A DNA stretch of 64,000 nt, from NCBI RefSeq assembly GCF_921293095.1, contig NC_060254.1, forward strand, positions 111,748,917 through 111,812,916, given 5' to 3'. The position numbers were made by a program, and so were the translations under genes. Below are positions 51,021 to 61,768 of this stretch, in pieces. The notes below the pieces were generated by a model, which saw nothing but the letters and a program-made list of their open reading frames with translations, was not told where the DNA came from and ran no database searches. Numbering within the stretch: position 1 is the first letter of the stretch; every line of letters starts with the position of its first letter. The stretch is from Ischnura elegans. Lineage: Eukaryota > Arthropoda > Insecta > Odonata > Coenagrionidae.

Positions 51021-53799
51021 CAGTAGATTCCGGTCAATGGGTCCACCGGTTACTTGGGGCAGCCGCTTAATTGGGGCAAATCTTGAAGAACCGAATCCAA
51101 TTGAAGAATATCCCAGAGTTTTCTCCGCTTAATTGGGACAGCATGCCACTTTATTGGGCCATGAGTCGGCGACATTGACTCTATGCTCGCGACGAAATTA
51201 AAATTTTTTCGTATCAGAATACTGTTTTTTATATTTTCCTTCTTTAATTTAGTCGTATTTTTCTCAAGTGTACCTATTCTTGCCTTAATCTTAAAACTCT
51301 TGTTCTTATATCATCCGTGTGAGGAATCGGATTCTGTTCCCCGACCATGAAACCTCATTCAACGTAGTGATGTGTTCAAGAGGAGAGGACTCCTGTGGCA
51401 GGCTATAGGTAATAGAATGAGCCCGGGATAGTTAGAAAGAACTAATGACACCCGTGGTGAGGGTGTAAGAGCGAGTACGGGCCAATTTCTAGGAATTACT
51501 GCCTGCTTTTGAATATAGGAGACGGTACGAGGCGAACAATTTCGCTTACAAAGAGCTTTTTGTTTGCAGCATCTTGAACAAAATTCAACTTACTCATGAA
51601 ATCTATCCTTTTAATTCCTTTTCCTCTATACAACTGAGTAGTCACTATTGGAAAATTACTTTTCTTCGTTCCTTTCTCTTTTTCCCATCACTCTCCCAGT
51701 AGTCTATGCATCCACAAAAGACACTTTTCTCTTCACTTGTACCTAGTCATCTGTGAACTAACAGTCTAAAACCAGTTTAAATGGTGCGCATATTTGGTGG
51801 GATTTATCTCGTGCTCTACGATCTAAGTGAACCTAGGATAAGTGATATTTTTTTAGTTCTGAGATTCAGTGACGCTCCATTTCTTGAACAATATGCCACG
51901 TTAAGACCTTTTACTCGCTGAAATTTGCAATAGGTACGCGACAGAAATAAAGATTATCCTCAATCCAGTCATCTCCGTTTGGCTGAGATTACCGGGAGGC
52001 CAAAATTGACGATAGCTCAGTTATTGAAGCAACAGGATAAACTAAGAGAGGAATGGAGTCAAAAAGGAAAGCAAGCATCGTCTATGAAACGCAAGCGTCA
52101 ACGTAAGGATCCAGATGTTGAGGACGCTTTTGATCAATGGTATTCCATTGTAAGCGATCGAGGGATTTGTGTAAGCGGTCCAATATTAAATAAGAAGTCG
52201 GAGGAACTAGCTTTGAAACTTGGTCATGACCATTTTAAGGCAACAGATGGTTGGCATCTCGATGGAAGACCAAAAACGAAATAAAATTCAAGAGAGCTAA
52301 CGGAGAAAAAAGTGCTAATGTCGTGAGTGCAGAGGAGTGGAAATAGAACAAACTGCCCAAGTTACTCCTGAATTTTTGCGCTGATGGCATTTACAATGCC
52401 AATGAAACGGGGCTGTAATACCGAGCAACACCAAATGGCTCTTCTTATTACAGTCATGTAGGACCAAAGGGCTTCAAAAAATCGATGAATCGCGTCACTG
52501 TTTAGTATTGTTTAAATGTTTCGGGAACTGACAAAAAACTCTTCTGGCAATTCTGGAAAGTGCTCAATGATTTAAAGGGTTAAGAATAAGCAGTTTACCA
52601 TCAGAGTGCCAAGCCAATAGCAAGGTAGCGATGACAGTGAGTCTCTTTACGCAATGATTGACCAGTGGGGATATAGAATTAGCATGGAAATCAAGAAAGG
52701 TTCTTCTTGTACTTGAAAACTGTACGGCACATGCTAATTGCCAAAATGTGTGTTAAAAAATTATCAGTTGGAATTTCTGCTTGGAAACATAACGTCCTTA
52801 GAGCAACCAATGGATATGGGGATCATAAAAAATTTGAGAACACTTTACCGTGGGAAATAAGTAGATAATATTCTAGAATCTATAGAATATAACCTTCTGA
52901 TATCATCATCCACCACCAACGCGCTAAGCTCAAAGGTGAACATTCAGCAAGCAATATTGTTTCTGGCTAAAAGATGGCCCGATGTCAAATGTCAAAAAAT
53001 TCAACATTGTTTTTTCATTGCGATTTCTAAAGTTTCAGTGCAGTGTACAACATTACAGCAGAATCTGAAAATGTATTCAACTCAAAACTGTGCCACATAA
53101 CAAGCCATGAAGAGCTCGATTATATTCACTGCAATTTGGACCAATGAAAACTGTGAACTTGATATTGCTGAAACCATATTACACAGGCAACATTGAAGCT
53201 GAAGGTGAGGATGGTGATGGAGATGAAATCGCACCTGAACGTAGCTAAGTGATAACTCTGGATGCAAGAAGGTTCATTGAGGGTTTGCGACTCTTCTTCA
53301 TGTGAAAGGCAATGAAGATAGCCCAAGGTCGTCATTGGATTTCTGTGCCGACTTGGGTCGTACGACGAGGATGACGAGAATGCTGCAGAGAACATTAGAA
53401 AAATTCCTTGAGCGAGGAGATACGATTTGAAATGAAAGTACTTGCATGTTTAGGAATTTATGGAATCACACATTATTAACTAATTAACCGTGAATTTGTC
53501 TTAAATAGAAGTTAATAAATGACTTTCATCCAGCATCGCCTGAGACTGTGAAAAATATTTTCAACTAAGATTACTATCATTCTTAAAAATGTTAATAAAT
53601 TAACTAATCTCGCTGATTTATTAAACAAATTAATAGTTTAATAAACATTGTTTGCATTATAACCATTCTTTAGTCTTCTTTCTATCATTTCAAAGTTTGT
53701 TTACGAACATGTATGGGATAGTTCGCTTAATTGGGGCAGCCTCTTAATTGGGGCAAAGTGTGCCTGTCCCGATGTGTCCCAATTAACCGGAATCTACTG
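51021..53799. mobile_element. pogo/Tigger-like element with transposase relic, 2.8 kb
   Basis: The ends are CAGTAGATTCCGGTCAATGG and, reversed, CAGTAGATTCCGGTTAATTG, between TA at 51019-51020 and 53800-53801. TTAATTGGGGCA is repeated near both ends. It keeps a decayed transposase gene on the plus strand. Confidence 0.85.
51979..53110 (+). pseudogene. pogo/Tigger transposase relic
   Basis: The open part 51979-52284 reads LTIAQLLKQQDKLREEW, VEDAFDQWYSIVSDRGICVS and SEELALKLGHDHFKATDGWH, a CENP-B-type helix-turn-helix as in Tigger transposases. Beyond 52284 the catalytic domain survives only in pieces, with an NANETGLYY-type text near 52390 and several stops. It would have bound the ends and cut at TA. 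It is dead. Confidence 0.7.
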
Positions 53800-53801
53800 T
53801 A

Positions 53802-54935
53802 TTAACTTTTATTGACTACAGCAAGGCCTTTGATACTGTTAATATAAAAATTTTACTTCACATTCTTTATAATATTGGTATCAGAGGAAATATCCACGAA
53901 TGGTTCAAAAGTTATCTCACAGGGAGACAGATCATTGTTAAGTTGGGTGATATTACAAGTTATAAGAAAAATCTGAATCATGGTGTCCCCCAAGGCTCTA
54001 TATTAGGCCCTATTCTCTTTACGATTTACATAAATGGTATTTTCTCACGCATTAAGCATAGCAGGGTAATTTTATATGCTGATGATGTAGCATTAATCTG
54101 TACGCACAAAGATTTTGTCATAGCACAACAAAAAATGTAAAACGATTTAAACTCAATCTCTCAATGGTCTCATGACCACGATTTATTAATTAATAATAAA
54201 AAATCAAAAGTTATGCATATAGTAAGCAAAATGGGTAGATATAAATCCATCAATTTAAAAATACATGATCATGATTGCATGCATAACAATTACTTAGTGA
54301 CAATGTGTAGATGCTGCACAATGACCCCGGTTGAAAAATACAAGTACTTAGGATTAATTATTGATTGCAATTTTAAATTTGGTGAACATATATATAAAGT
54401 AAATAACAAGTTTAAAAAAATATCTTACCAAATGTACCATATCAAACCATATGTTAATTCTAATATTCTATTAAATATTTATTATGCTCTGGTAGAATCA
54501 CTAATAAGATATGGTCTGACAGTCTGGGGTAATACTGCAAATGTTCAGAAAATCCCTCTTATTAATTCCCAAAATAGAATAGTCAAAACAATCTACAGAT
54601 GTAAACATAATTTAGAAAACTATACAGAGGTACCTGATATTAAACTGGTGTATAGGGACATAGGTGTTCTACCCTTAAATCAACTTTATGAGTATATACT
54701 AATTACAGCAAATTACTTTAGTAATAAATATAAAATTAAGAAAGTAAACAAAGTTGAAATGATTCTGAGAGGTAAAGAGCTGTATGAAATTCCTAAATCC
54801 TACACCAACTATGGAATGAGAATGTTAAAAGTAAAAGTACCAACACTGATCAATTATGTAAACCACAAAATACAAAATATAACAACTTATTCCCAATTAA
54901 AACGAAATTGTAAGAAATTGTTACTTGAAAAATAA
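53802..54935 (+). pseudogene. LINE-E ORF2, part 2
   Basis: The RT resumes with FIDYSKAFDTVNIKIL, GVPQGSILGPILFT and the catalytic YADD, meets TAA at 54138-54140, and goes on in the same reading sense with KYKYLGLIIDCNFKFG, YGLTVWGNTANV and a C-terminal text ending at TAA 54933-54935. With one frameshift and one stop it is inactive, but recent. Confidence 0.8.
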
Positions 54936-55334
54936 TACAAAAAACTAATGTAAAATCATTATTTTTTACTTACAAATTTTGAAAATATGTATAATTAGTG
55001 TAAAATAATTTCTTAGTTATTTTTCTAGTTATAAGTTTAATGATCAATTGTCATGATGAGTTTAATTTGCCCTCTATATGTTTGTTTACATAAGCACCTC
55101 CTGACGAGCCAGTGGCTCAGGAGGACTTAAAATGTAATTATTCATTTGATATATGAATATGTATACAAGATTGTATTTTTGTTCGGATTATTTTTCCACT
55201 TATGTATTTATGATTTTATTGTAAAAAACAAAAGATAGGATCATGTAATGATTTTCATACAAGACATTGTATCATATTTTCTTTTTGCTGTATATTGCAA
55301 ATAAAGTTGTTATTATTAAAAAAAAAAAAAAAAA
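54936..55334 (+). repeat. LINE-E 3' untranslated region and A17 tail
   Basis: An AT-rich 3' end contains a GC-rich hairpin at 55097-55124, AATAAAG near 55300 and a run of 17 A (55318-55334). No gene is seen. Confidence 0.75.
55097..55124 (+). other. Hairpin in the LINE-E 3' end
   Basis: CCTCCT pairs with AGGAGG and GAGCC with GGCTC around a loop of three. It is the only GC-rich patch in the region, so it may be a recognition structure for the LINE enzyme. Confidence 0.6.
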
Positions 55335-56468
55335 TTATTATTACATACTTTATCCAGGAGGCCTTCTTTGACTCCTTTATAATTAGTCGATCTTTTGCTC
55401 TGAGTCATCGAAATGAGGCAAGATTAGAGGCTGTTGGAAACTTATTAAAAATACGGAGGGCACGTTTCCGTTTCTTGATAGCTTCGGCGCATTCCTCATT
55501 CCACCATGGTACCGCTGGTCGACGGATTGCGCCCTTAGACAAGTGGACACTACATTTCACTGCGTCCACTATGCTAGCGGTTAGCACCTCAACGTTCTTT
55601 GTTCCGCCCCGAAGAGCATCATATGTGAAATTAAAAGAGTTTATAAAAACAGATCAGTCGGCTTTGTGGACAATCCAGTTGCCCTCGCAGATAAAATCCG
55701 TATTGTAAATCTGGTCATATTTGATTAAAATCGGGAAGTGGTCACTACCACAGAGATCCGTATGGACAGACAGTTTCAGTCTTGTAAAAATGCTGCTCGT
55801 GCATAAGCACAAATCAATGGAGGAATATTCTCCGTTAAAAGAGTTAAAGCGTGTCCTCTCGCCATTGTTCAATAAAAGAGGTTAAAATCTCGGAAAAAGC
55901 TGCTATAAATCCATCCCCTTCTGTTGCGTTGGGCAGAAGGGCCTCCCCACAGAGGATCATGAGCGTTAAAGTCACCCAATAAAATATAGGGTCTCGGCAA
56001 TTGACGGATGAGGGCTTGAAGGTTATTGTCGTTTACCGGAGCATCTTCTGGGAGGTAAGCGTTGCACAGCGTCACCTCCATGGGTGCATGGACGGCGACG
56101 GCCACAGCCTGGAATGGGGTGGTTAGCCGCACACGGGAGGTGTGTAGGGTATCCCGGACCGCTACTGCCACACCACCTTGGGCTCTTCGCCCACTCAAGT
56201 CATCCAACCTATTCATATCATATCCATTTAAAATTCCCTTGTCTGTTGATTTAAAATGCGTTTCTTGTAGGCATATACATAAAGGGTTAAAATCATTTAT
56301 TAAAACAGCCAGCTCCTCCTTATGCCAATAAAATACATTACAATTCCATTGTAATGTAAAAGTCATTAAAAGGTTTAAAAAGGGTAAAAGATAAAAACAG
56401 AAAAAACAAAATATGTATGTAAATATTAAAACTTGGAGCAGCATTAGCCCGGAAATCTGTGGAATCAT
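55335..56468 (-). pseudogene. I-clade LINE ORF2, endonuclease part
   Basis: The minus strand starts at ATG 56466-56468, which overlaps the ORF1 stop as ATGA. The endonuclease follows: LQWNCNVFYWHKEEL, CLQETHFKS, GGVAVAVRD and GDFNAHDPLWGG. After a frameshift near 55870 come SSIDLCLCTS, GSDHFPI and VPWWNEECAEAIKKRKRAL, with a TGA near 55654. The text ends at SWIKYV, and the same protein resumes at 27101 beyond 28 kb of insertions. It is inactive. Confidence 0.85.
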
Positions 56469-57668
56469 CGCTTTAAGCGACTTTTCCTTCCCTTATTCCT
56501 GACCTTTTCAATCTCTGTGTCCGAAATACAGAGATCTTCGTCCATGTCCTCCTGCATCGGTTCCAAACCTTTGCCGGAGGGACCAGGAGAGGGAGTTTTC
56601 TCTCGCTGGTCAGGTTTTTCGATGGTTTTCTTTGTTGTCTTTTTTGGAGACACTACGGAGGCGTTAGGGATTCTTTTTTATTAATGCTACTGTTACTCGC
56701 ATTTGTTTTTTTTTAATACATCTTTCTGCTTTTCAGGTTCTGTCTGTGTGGAGATGGTGCACTTCTTAACTGGAGTGGAGGCGATTGCGGCAAAGGAACG
56801 CAAGAAAGTGGGGGCACTAAGGACTTTAAACTTTTTCCTTGCCTCTAGGTAAGATATTTTTTCCACAGTTTTAATTTCCATGATCTTCCGTTCCTCTATC
56901 GAATTTCGAGCAATCGCGAGAGTAAGCCGCATGGGTACCCTCGCAATTCACGCAGCAGGCTTCTTCAGCACATTTGTCCCCATCATGCTTGTCCTTGCCG
57001 CAGCGCGGGCAGGTGGCCTTGCCCTCACATCGATATGGCCGAATTTTTGGCATTGGAAGCAGCGCATCGGTTGAGGAAAGAAGGGTCGCACAGGTACCGA
57101 TTCGTATCGTAAGAAGACTTTACCGGGCAGTTTGTCTAAAGCAAACGTGAGGATTACTGTCGTGGTATTAATCACTTCACTGTTTCGCTTCGTAGTCAGT
57201 CTGCAGCAGTCGATGACACCCTGGGAGGCCATCTCTCTCTTGATCTCTTCTGGTTCCATGTAAAGAAGGTCATAGTGACTTATTACTCCCTTAGAGGTAT
57301 TTAAAGTGCGGTGGACCTCGACTTTAACTGGGATGTCATGTAATTTTTCATTTTAAAGCAATTTTTCATCTTGGATGTTGTTCGCAGTCTCAATTAGTAG
57401 GGGTATCATCTCTTAGTTTTTTGACCGAATTTGGCTCTCCTGTACTTATTGTTTGCATAGCTTTTTTTATGAAAAAGGGAGACACCTTTTTCAGAGTTTC
57501 ACCTTCTCTGGCACATTTCATAGACAAAAACCGCTTCGAGCTTTCAAAACACTTTTCTCCTCTGCCCCTGTCCGGGCGAGATCTTTTTGGTGGAGGAAGA
57601 GTAATCGTCTCCATGAAACTAAGAACTTTTTTCATCCCCTGAGCTCCCCACCCACCATGGAGCCACAC
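56465..57668 (-). pseudogene. I-clade LINE ORF1 (gag-like, three CCHC knuckles)
   Basis: Fragments in changing frames read, in order, ETLKKVSPFFIKKAMQTI and SVKKLRDDT (57.62-57.39 kb), EEIKREMASQGVIDC and VILTFALDKLPG (57.26 kb), MRCFQCQKFGHID (first knuckle), CPRCGKDKHDGDKC (second) and CCVNCEGTHAAYSRDC (third), then a basic, Ser/Pro-rich tail ending KSRLKR at TGA 56465-56467. This is the standard I-clade ORF1, an RNA-binding gag-like protein. Shifts lie near 57000-57060 and a stop near 56871. Confidence 0.8.
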
Positions 57669-58330
57669 ATTTGGGGCGCCACCCGCAAGCCGGAATGGAC
57701 GTCAGGGCTACCCAAGGGATATAGGAACCATTGATAGGGTGTCTCTTTTGGGTTAGAACCTCCAGTGCGGATGCCCTCCAAACCCACTGGCCTTCAGCTG
57801 CCTTACAGATACCCCCATATCTCCAGCACTAACCCGTCCTGGCGTACGCTCGGAAGGAGCCGCCAAGCTCCCCAGCCGCCAGGAGCCGATTGACCGAGCT
57901 GGGCTCTTCTCAGCTGCCCGTTTTGCGGGGAATCCAGGGCCGAAGTGGGGTATTGAACTCCGGCCCACACTGGGTTTCCGGCGCCCAGCTGGGTGCCGGA
58001 GAACTCACCCACCAGGATCCCCTTCTCCCCCACGTACGGGTCTCCACGCACGGCAAACACGTGGGTGAATCTGGACGCCAGATGTTACGGCTACTCAGAA
58101 CAGCAGAGTCACATGCTGTCTGGACACTATCCGAGCAAGCGACGGGGTTTTTTGAACGAGGTTGTCTCCTCGGTGGGCTCGGGTCCGTGGGGGCGCGGCT
58201 CCCCAAAGGAAGAGATCACCCTCTTCCCCCAGTGCGGGGGACCATCAACAACGTTGAGTCATCGACGTCCAAAAGAGGCCACAGATGGAATTTGAGGAGA
58301 TGTCGCACGCTCCCTCCATGACGCAAGACT
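57669..58330 (-). other. GC-rich leader, probably the I-clade 5' region
   Basis: The region directly upstream of ORF1 is GC-rich, unlike the flanks, and has long frames on both strands with no recognisable protein features. I take it as 5' untranslated region with an internal promoter, but the exact 5' end was not found. Confidence 0.45.
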
Positions 58331-58346
58331 TCCAAAATCAAACACC

Positions 58347-58500
58347 ATGGCCAAAAACAGGAAGGCCCTGAAGGAGCTCAGGGATAACAAGGCGATAATC
58401 ATTTAACCCAGTGACAAAGGCAATGCAACAGCCTTGATAATCATAGAGGAATACTAAGAGAAAATCTCACTCATCCTCAGCAGTAATGCTCTGGAATGGA
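58347..58500 (+). pseudogene. Penelope-like element fragment
   Basis: MAKNRKALKELRDNKAIII, then after a stop PSDKGNATALIII, a tyrosine and another stop match the conserved RT-1 region of Penelope-like elements (L..DK.I.I.P.DKG.A.V). Only about 50 codons remain. The fragment is short, so the call depends on that motif. Confidence 0.55.
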
Positions 58501-59310
58501 ATGGCAGCTACTACGAGCAGACAGAAGTGGCTGCAGAAGAAGCTGGCTGCATTGGGTTCATCCCTTTCCCTGGTGATGGCGATGGTGAGTCGGTGTCATC
58601 GCGTCGCGTCACTTCCCTTATCATCCGTCAATCCTTCCTCTACTTTCCATTAAGGGTAAGGGAAGTGAAGGACTATCCTTCGTCTAACCTTCCTTGGAAC
58701 TGCTTCCTTTACAATCCATTCACCCTTCCTCTACTCTCCATCAAGGGTAAGGGAAGTGAAGGACTATCCTTCATCTACCCTTCCTTGGAACTTCTTCCCT
58801 TACTATCCGTTCCAATCAGGGCAAGGGAGGTGTAGCACTATACTTTCCTGAAGGTGAAAATTAAGCTTCATTTCTTAAATGGACCAATGGGTCCCTCAGC
58901 ATTTATTGAAGAGGAAAACATATCCTAAAAGTATCTCCTCAGTTACTTTCACCTGTTAAAGAGTATAGAGTTCTATAAAAGAACATAAGCAGCTTTGGAT
59001 ATCAAAGATATACAGGCTGCACAACTAATCTTTAAAAGTCCCCTAAGGAAAGGAATAATATACACAATAGTTGCTATAATTGTGTGAAAAAAGCTCTTTT
59101 AGAAGAGCTTTTATTCACATATTTAGGACTTTGCATATCTCTGACATTGTATCTATCAGAGACATCGCAAGAGTGATGTTCGGGATTTGAATGCTAATGT
59201 CATTTTCTGAAACTAGATATGTAGGTATGGTAGAAAAAAAGTCACGGCTTTCTTCCACATAGGCTCAGGTTCGAAAGATATTCTCATGTAAAGATTTTGT
59301 GCACAATAAG
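58501..59310. repeat. About 91 bp tandem repeat and flanking unassigned sequence
   Basis: CCTTCCTCTACT begins at about 58633 and again at 58724, and a third partial unit starts near 58810; AAGGGTAAGGGAAGTGAAGG is shared by the first two. A related stretch lies inverted at 59590-59640. From 58860 to 59310 nothing is recognised apart from a short palindrome (AAAAGCTCTTTTAGAAGAGCTTTT region, about 59090-59112). Confidence 0.6.
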
Positions 59311-59415
59311 TTATGTTGATAGCCGAGGTTGCCAAGGTGCTACTTCATCATCTCCCAATGTATGAGTCCTGGGTTCAAGTCCACGTGAAGGCTAAATTTT
59401 TTTCTGTCTTGTAAT
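59311..59415 (+). repeat. tRNA-derived SINE-like sequence, copy 2
   Basis: A box A-like TAGCCGAGGTTGCC at about 59319 and a box B-like GGGTTCAAGTCC at 59371-59382 lie at tRNA spacing, and AATTTTTTTCTGTC follows. The SINE-like unit at 7.5 kb on the minus strand has the same order. No acceptor stem pairing is seen, so it is not a tRNA gene. Confidence 0.5.
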
Positions 59416-59855
59416 TTTAGAAATCACTGTTACAACTCATCCCCATTCGTTTAATTTAGTTGCTTGGTGATTTTTTTATTTTCATATTAGTCCTACCCTT
59501 CATTGAGGCTGGCCCAACCCTTCCCCTACACTCCAGGAAGGATAAGGCCTACCCGCCAAAGTTCTAAAATACGCTCCATCTACCCTTGCTGAAGGGTAGA
59601 GGAAGGGTAGTCCTATCCTTCCCTTACCCTCATTAGAGGGTAGGCCTCCCCACAATGGAGGAGTTTATTTTTATCAGGGACCAAAATGCACATTCACAAC
59701 CAAAGTATTCATACATATCTCGATTAGACACTATCACTCAAGAATAAACATCTTAACTCTGTTAACACAAAAGGCCATACCTACAATTAGATAAGAAGGA
59801 CTAAACAAATACATGGATAGATGGAACAGGTAAGCATTACAGTGAGACCACCTAC
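59416..59855. other. Intron sequence with inverted relative of the 58.6 kb repeat
   Basis: GAAGGGTAGAGGAAGGGTAG at about 59605-59625 and following sequence are the reverse orientation of the 58.6 kb tandem unit. The remainder shows nothing. Confidence 0.45.
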
Positions 59856-60046
59856 CTGAGCAAGATTATTCTCCGAGATTTGATTGGCATTTTTTTCTTC
59901 GGAAAGTTCATGAGTCATGTCATTGCTAATTGTAACCCTGTATCCCTTGGTATAGCGGTCCATCTGCCGGGCCATGTCTGCTACCGCATCAACTGAGTCA
60001 AAATTATACAAAGAATTGCGAAATTGAATTGTTGAATGGGTCCAAG
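59856..60046 (-). CDS. Schlafen-like host gene, upstream exon
   Basis: A 191-base minus-strand exon lies between an acceptor CTATCCTTCAG at 60047-60057 and a donor CAG/GTAGGT at 59855. It starts with two bases of a split codon and ends in phase 0, as the exon at 23767-23884 requires. The product reads WTHSTIQFRNSLYNFDSVDA, then VADMARQMDRYTKGYRVTIS and a polar segment (THELSEEKNANQISENNLAQ). The middle could be the end of an RRM-like fold, but I do not insist. Its link to the AlbA_2 exons rests on strand, phase and order; another exon may lie in the 36 kb intron. Confidence 0.6.
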
Positions 60047-60960
60047 CTGAAGGATAGGTAGTGGCATTTAATAGATGCTATAAACAAAATGTTGAGCAAT
60101 ACATGCTTCACTTCTCAATAATTATAACTTCACATGGACATGGTGGGTGGGTCACTGGCAGTCACTCTCTGAGAGTTAACAATATTGTAATTATTTTCAT
60201 TCACCAAAAGCAACCTTTCCATTCTTTGTTAGAAACACAACTGACAACTGAACACAACTACAGAAAATCATGGACACTGAATATGGCAAGGGGAATTATA
60301 TAGGTAATTATCATTGGCCAAAAACTTGATCACTGTCCAAAAACATGCCGTGATGAAACGCATCCATGATGCCAAGCAAGGATTTTCTGAAACTTTCTCT
60401 CCATCAACCCTGAGGACAAAGGCTGAGGCAGTCGTGTTTGAACATTGACAGCATTCCAGTCCCTGACCCATTTATTCATTTGTTACATTAAAACTAACCA
60501 TGTAACGAATGAAGACAAAGTAAGCAGCTATCCACCTGAATTTTTCAATTCCTTGGATGTGCCCTGCTTACCACCATTTACAGGTGAAGGTTGACACAGT
60601 GGTCATGATGCTTCCCAACCTTAACCAACCAAAACTATGCAATGGAATGTGTTTGGTAATAAAAAACTGAAGATCAATGGGATTCACATGACTACAGTAA
60701 AAGGAAATTCAAGGATGAGGAAGTTCTCATTTTGAGGATTCTCTTAAAACCAACCGATACGCCATTTGAGTGCAAACGAATTCAATTTCCAATTTTTGCA
60801 GCATTCACAATGACAAATAACAAATCAGGAGACCAATCATTGAGCGTATGTGGCCCGAGTCTAGAAAACCCATGTTTCTCTCATTATCTATTTTACATGG
60901 CATTTTTATTTGCTGGTAACCAAACACTATATTTGTTCTTGAACCAGATTACAAAACAAA
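60047..60960. other. Probable intron, no recognised gene
   Basis: A minus-strand frame near 60460-60310 has some protein-like text in more than one frame but no family I know. No exon could be proved. Confidence 0.35.
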
Positions 60961-61170
60961 AAATGTTTTATATCAGAAGGTGCTTGGCTCAAGAGAATAA
61001 ACTCAAATGTAATATAGATTGAATAAAGAAAATATCTTTCAGACAAGACATTGTAATTCCTTTTTTTTTTTTGTCGTTTGATTTAACTCCTTTTTTCCTT
61101 AAAGTATAGTAACAAGTCAAATATGATGAAAATTGGTACAGCCATCCTGGATTAATGAATGGTGTAATTG
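60961..61170 (+). repeat. Dispersed repeat, copy 2 (uninterrupted)
   Basis: It matches 3010-3050 plus 3265-3420 without the 210-base insertion present there. A T-run lies at about 61061-61072. Confidence 0.6.
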
Positions 61171-61765
61171 AACTGTCCACCAATCATGGGAACCGAGCCT
61201 CAGGTATTGGATGGGTCGCAGGTGGAGGATAGCAAACGATCCACCAGACAACTGCGAATAGGGGAAACCTGAATAAGCAGTCCTGGACCGAGGTGGCAGC
61301 GTCTGCAGGGTGTGGGTAGGGTCATCTGCGGTAGGATCACACTCGACAAAATCCACCAGAGGCCAATGATAGCGCTGTGTCATGGCAGGTAAGTGCCACC
61401 ATTAAATAAGCACTGCCCGTACTGCCTTGTGCGATTGGCCATAGGCACCCAAAGGATAGGAGAAGGAAACTCTGATGTAAAACCAAGGTCAGGTTAAGAT
61501 CTTAGAGGTGGAGTGGAAGCCGCTAACCTAGGAGAAGGTGACTCTGATCAAAAGCCCCTGGTCCTCCAAGTAGGGGGTTGGGCACTAGGCTGACAACCTG
61601 CCCCGTAGAAACACATTGTTATGTATCGCCAAAAAATTGCCTCGGAACAGGACTGTATTTCACAGGAAAAAGGGCCAGCTCAGTATAAAGGAACTACGAT
61701 TTGGAACATGGAACGTTCAAAGCCTAGCAATACCTTAAGAAAAATCGTCATAGCCATGTCATTGC
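61171..61765 (+). pseudogene. RTE-like LINE 5' fragment
   Basis: The text LRFGTWNVQSLAIP at about 61693-61734 is the first endonuclease strand of RTE-group LINEs (usually L..GTWN.RSL). The GC-rich leader before it, with GGGTTGGGCACTAGGCTGAC, is of the kind found upstream of such elements. It stops where LINE-C2 begins. Only the start of the protein is left. Confidence 0.55.
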
Positions 61766-61768
61766 TTC

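Noticed and set aside
57753..58321. Several 70-140 codon frames on both strands
   Set aside because: GC-rich sequence produces long chance frames; none shows a domain.
59319..59390. tRNA gene
   Set aside because: Only box A and B resemblance; no acceptor stem pairing or anticodon arm could be drawn.
60268..60471. Additional Schlafen-like exon
   Set aside because: Protein-like text in two frames, but no splice borders that agree in phase with the exon at 59856-60046.
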